From assembly GCA_020650975.1 (NCBI GenBank), contig JAIPMN010000800.1:1-23369 (forward strand): a stretch of DNA of 23,369 bases. Direction: 5' to 3'. Under the pieces are notes generated by a model that was not told the origin of the DNA, made no database searches, and saw nothing but the letters and a program-made list of their open reading frames with translations. This DNA is from Apostichopus californicus. Lineage: Eukaryota; Echinodermata; Holothuroidea; Aspidochirotida; Stichopodidae. The first letter of the stretch is position 1. Every line of letters begins with the position of its first letter. The position numbers and the translations under genes were made by a program. Of this stretch, positions 21,281 through 23,369 are shown one piece after another.

Positions 21281-21489
21281 AAAGACCTGTGGCTGCAAGA
21301 ATTCTGTCACTCCCACAGTGGTTTTGGATGAGGCTGGACAAAAAGCAGCAAAGATGTTTGGACAAATGCTTGCAATGATCGAATACCCTTTCTTCACTAT
21401 TGCTACATTTTTCCCTTTTAATTTTCTGGCATAGCTTGGTGGAGTTACTGCCATATTTGTCCATTAGTGAGTTAAGTCTTTGTCTAAAG
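21281..21489 (+). pseudogene. C2CD5: Decayed duplicate of C2CD5 exon 10
   Basis: Reading from about 21354 gives MFGQMLAMIEYPFFTIATFF then PFNFLA, a TAG at 21432-21434, then LGGVTA. This aligns with exon 10 text MLGQKIAMMEYPFFTITTF, PPNFLEKLGGAVTA. Nucleotide similarity continues through gagttaagtctttg, matching the codons for SVKLL. An AG acceptor (tgtcacag) ends at 21280 and a gtaagg donor begins at 21490, giving 209 bases against 198 in exon 10. The acceptor phase does not match exon 9, and stops interrupt it, so it is most likely an old tandem exon duplication that has died. The upstream half is open but has diverged beyond alignment. Confidence 0.75.
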
Positions 21490-21574
21490 GTAAGGTAGTC
21501 TGTGCAGAGTATGGATTCATTCAGTACACTTCATTCCCTATTGTTCTTAGATATATTCATTGCAAAGTAACATA

Positions 21575-21800
21575 CAGGCCTCAAATTTCACGGCGGCCAC
21601 GATGGCCATGGCCGACCGTGCCCTGCCAACTGGCCTTGGTTGGTGCCTATAGGAATTTGATGTTTTTACGGCCAAAAATGCCTTGCCCTTTTTCTTTGAT
21701 GGCCCCCGTGCCCGTTGATGTCAGCAATAACAGCTGCGTCCCGAACGTCCTGAAATCTTCAAACTTATTGCGTCAAGTGGACGCAAATTTTTTTTTTTGA
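21575..21800. repeat. GC-rich repeat-like segment
   Basis: GC content jumps well above the surrounding intron. The segment contains CGGCGGCCACGATGGCCATG, a GGCCATGGCC palindrome, and repeated GGCC/TGCC words, and ends in a T-run (21788-21798). The sharp compositional edges and terminal T-run suggest an inserted short interspersed element, but I recognise no family. An open frame of 106 codons crosses it and is probably chance. Confidence 0.4.
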
Positions 21801-23327
21801 GAAACAAACCCCAAGTACACCCTGACAACTAGGTCAACGGAAAACATAACAAAACACATTTTTGAATGAACATCTTTCATTATTTCTTTAAAAAACCACA
21901 ACTTCTCCTGGCAAGAATCCTACAGATAATTGAATCCGTTTGAAAATAAATATATCGTAACAATCAACCGCAAGGTACAGGGTTTACAACACTCCATTAC
22001 AGAGATTTTCATGCTAAAAATAGACATTGCTGCTTTTCCAAAATTCCCGTGATTTGATTTGCTAATAGTCCCTATCCATCGTCTGGAAACATTCTTGCAT
22101 CTGTACTGCTCAATGAACATGAAGTTGTTTAACAACAATTACTTGCAACGTTACTTTCCCTGTGTAGAGATAACAAAGTTTGTTGTGAAGGCTATCATAT
22201 GTGTGCATTCAAATATCATAACGTAAGGCCTTGCTGGATACCGTCCTTCGTAACTTTTGACAACAATCACTCCTGGTACGAAGGTGCACTTCAATTGTTT
22301 TTGAGACTATCACGTGATATTTGAAGTATTGTTTTGATCAGAAAATGTTATGAGTTGAGACAATCTATGAATTTTGTGGGAAGCTAACATCTCTGATCCT
22401 GAAAAGAATATTACATCTCACAGTATGTTTCTGCTCTCTGCATTGATAGTTGCTTAATGTGAAATGTGCATTCATACCACAGTAGTTTCTGTTGCAAATT
22501 TTTTCGCGGTACAATTGACCACGTGCTTCAGTAAATTTTTAAGGTGCAACGTTCGTGTGTAGACTACTGTGAATTGTCAAAAGTAGACATTGAAGTTTGA
22601 TTTTTTTAATCCACATTGCATAAAAAGCTATTCACATAGGCCTACTGTAATTTTTGTAGAGATGATTGTTTGCAAAGAGCCTAGCCCAGGATAAATGTTG
22701 GATCAGGTTTTGAGGATTATATCATGCATTCTTTTCTACTAGCACTTCTTTGGTGTACTCCCATTCAAAGGGGTGTGGTGCTATAGCAAATGCATTAATG
22801 ATATATAGATTGTGTAAGATATGCTCAGACGAGCTATATTACTTTGACTAAATACAGAGCAGCATAAAACATCTTTTCTCTTTTCAAGTTTGTTTATAAT
22901 TTGCAATCATTTTTCTATTGTTAATTTACTTATATGCTTATGTATTCACAAAAGCTCAACATCTAAAGCTTGTAAGAACTTCATGGATGATATACACCCA
23001 TATTGTCGACAATGATGAAGCTGAAAAATTTGGTTCAGTTTCTGGAGGAATCAACATTCTGTTGACAGTGATGTAGGAATTGATATTGCAATAACTCAAT
23101 GACGTTGTTACTGTAACGCGATGATTAATAATACCCATCGTCGTCACCACACTTTGTAATTTAGTGCTATCATCAGAAATAAACTTGTAATGTTGTGGTT
23201 GTTTCATCATTTTTTCTGCAAGTCATGATTTGTTTTAGCAGGTAAGGCCTAAGGTAGCAGTAACAAATATAAAACATGCTCAGATCTAAGGTATTAGCTA
23301 CCTCAAAAACCAACATAGTTAATGATT
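21801..23327. other. Intron 10, no exon recognised
   Basis: AT-rich sequence with no coding, RNA or repeat signal I can defend. Confidence 0.5.
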
Positions 23328-23369
23328 CAGTGGCGTAGGAAGGTACTTTTGAGTGGGGGGGGGGGGGGC
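23328..23369. mobile_element. hAT-like element, left end, cut by the window edge
   Basis: CAGTGGCGTAGGAAGG begins at 23328 and is followed by a G14 run (23355-23368), the same end type as the elements finishing at 228 and 5475. The adjoining 8 bases are TAATGATT. The right end and target duplication lie outside the window. Confidence 0.55.

Noticed and set aside
1-23369. A novel multi-gene defence, biosynthetic or mobile gene system
   Set aside because: The window holds one recognisable host gene, transposon relics and repeats; nothing supports a new gene system.

Overview
This is a window of animal nuclear DNA. It is AT-rich and has small exons, GT-AG introns, LINE remnants, hAT-type DNA transposons and many short repeats. 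The only host gene I can recognise is the 5' part of a C2CD5 (CDP138) orthologue on the + strand. The protein aligns with human C2CD5 (recalled from memory) without gaps over about 88 residues. The frequent word taggcctac, the G-run transposon ends and the AGGTCA-bearing repeats suggest a marine invertebrate deuterostome, most likely an echinoderm. That placement is an inference and not certain.

Layout. Positions 1-8496 contain no gene I can support. They hold a hAT-like right end (1-228), a repeat with minus-strand AGGTCA half-sites (about 1700-2060), and a three-deep nest of DNA transposons (3541-5752). They also hold a tRNA-like relic (6399-6485) and a TTAGCA minisatellite (6591-6740).

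Positions 8497-19695 carry ten C2CD5 coding exons. All junctions agree in phase and give about 370 residues: the N-terminal C2 domain with its calcium-binding aspartates, a conserved middle segment, a Ser/Pro/Gln-rich linker, and the start of the next conserved block. Intron 2 holds two 5'-truncated LINE copies lying tail to tail. Intron 8 holds an AGGTCA-repeat cluster and a possible alternative terminal exon.

Positions 19696-23369 are the start of intron 10, and the rest of the gene lies beyond the window. This intron holds a decayed second copy of exon 10 (about 21281-21489), diverged minisatellite blocks, a GC-rich repeat-like segment, and the left end of another hAT-like element at the window edge.

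No operon, CRISPR or other multi-gene system is present. The points most worth a second look are the duplicated exon 10, the phase-compatible alternative tail exon, and the nested transposons with an exact 8-bp target duplication.
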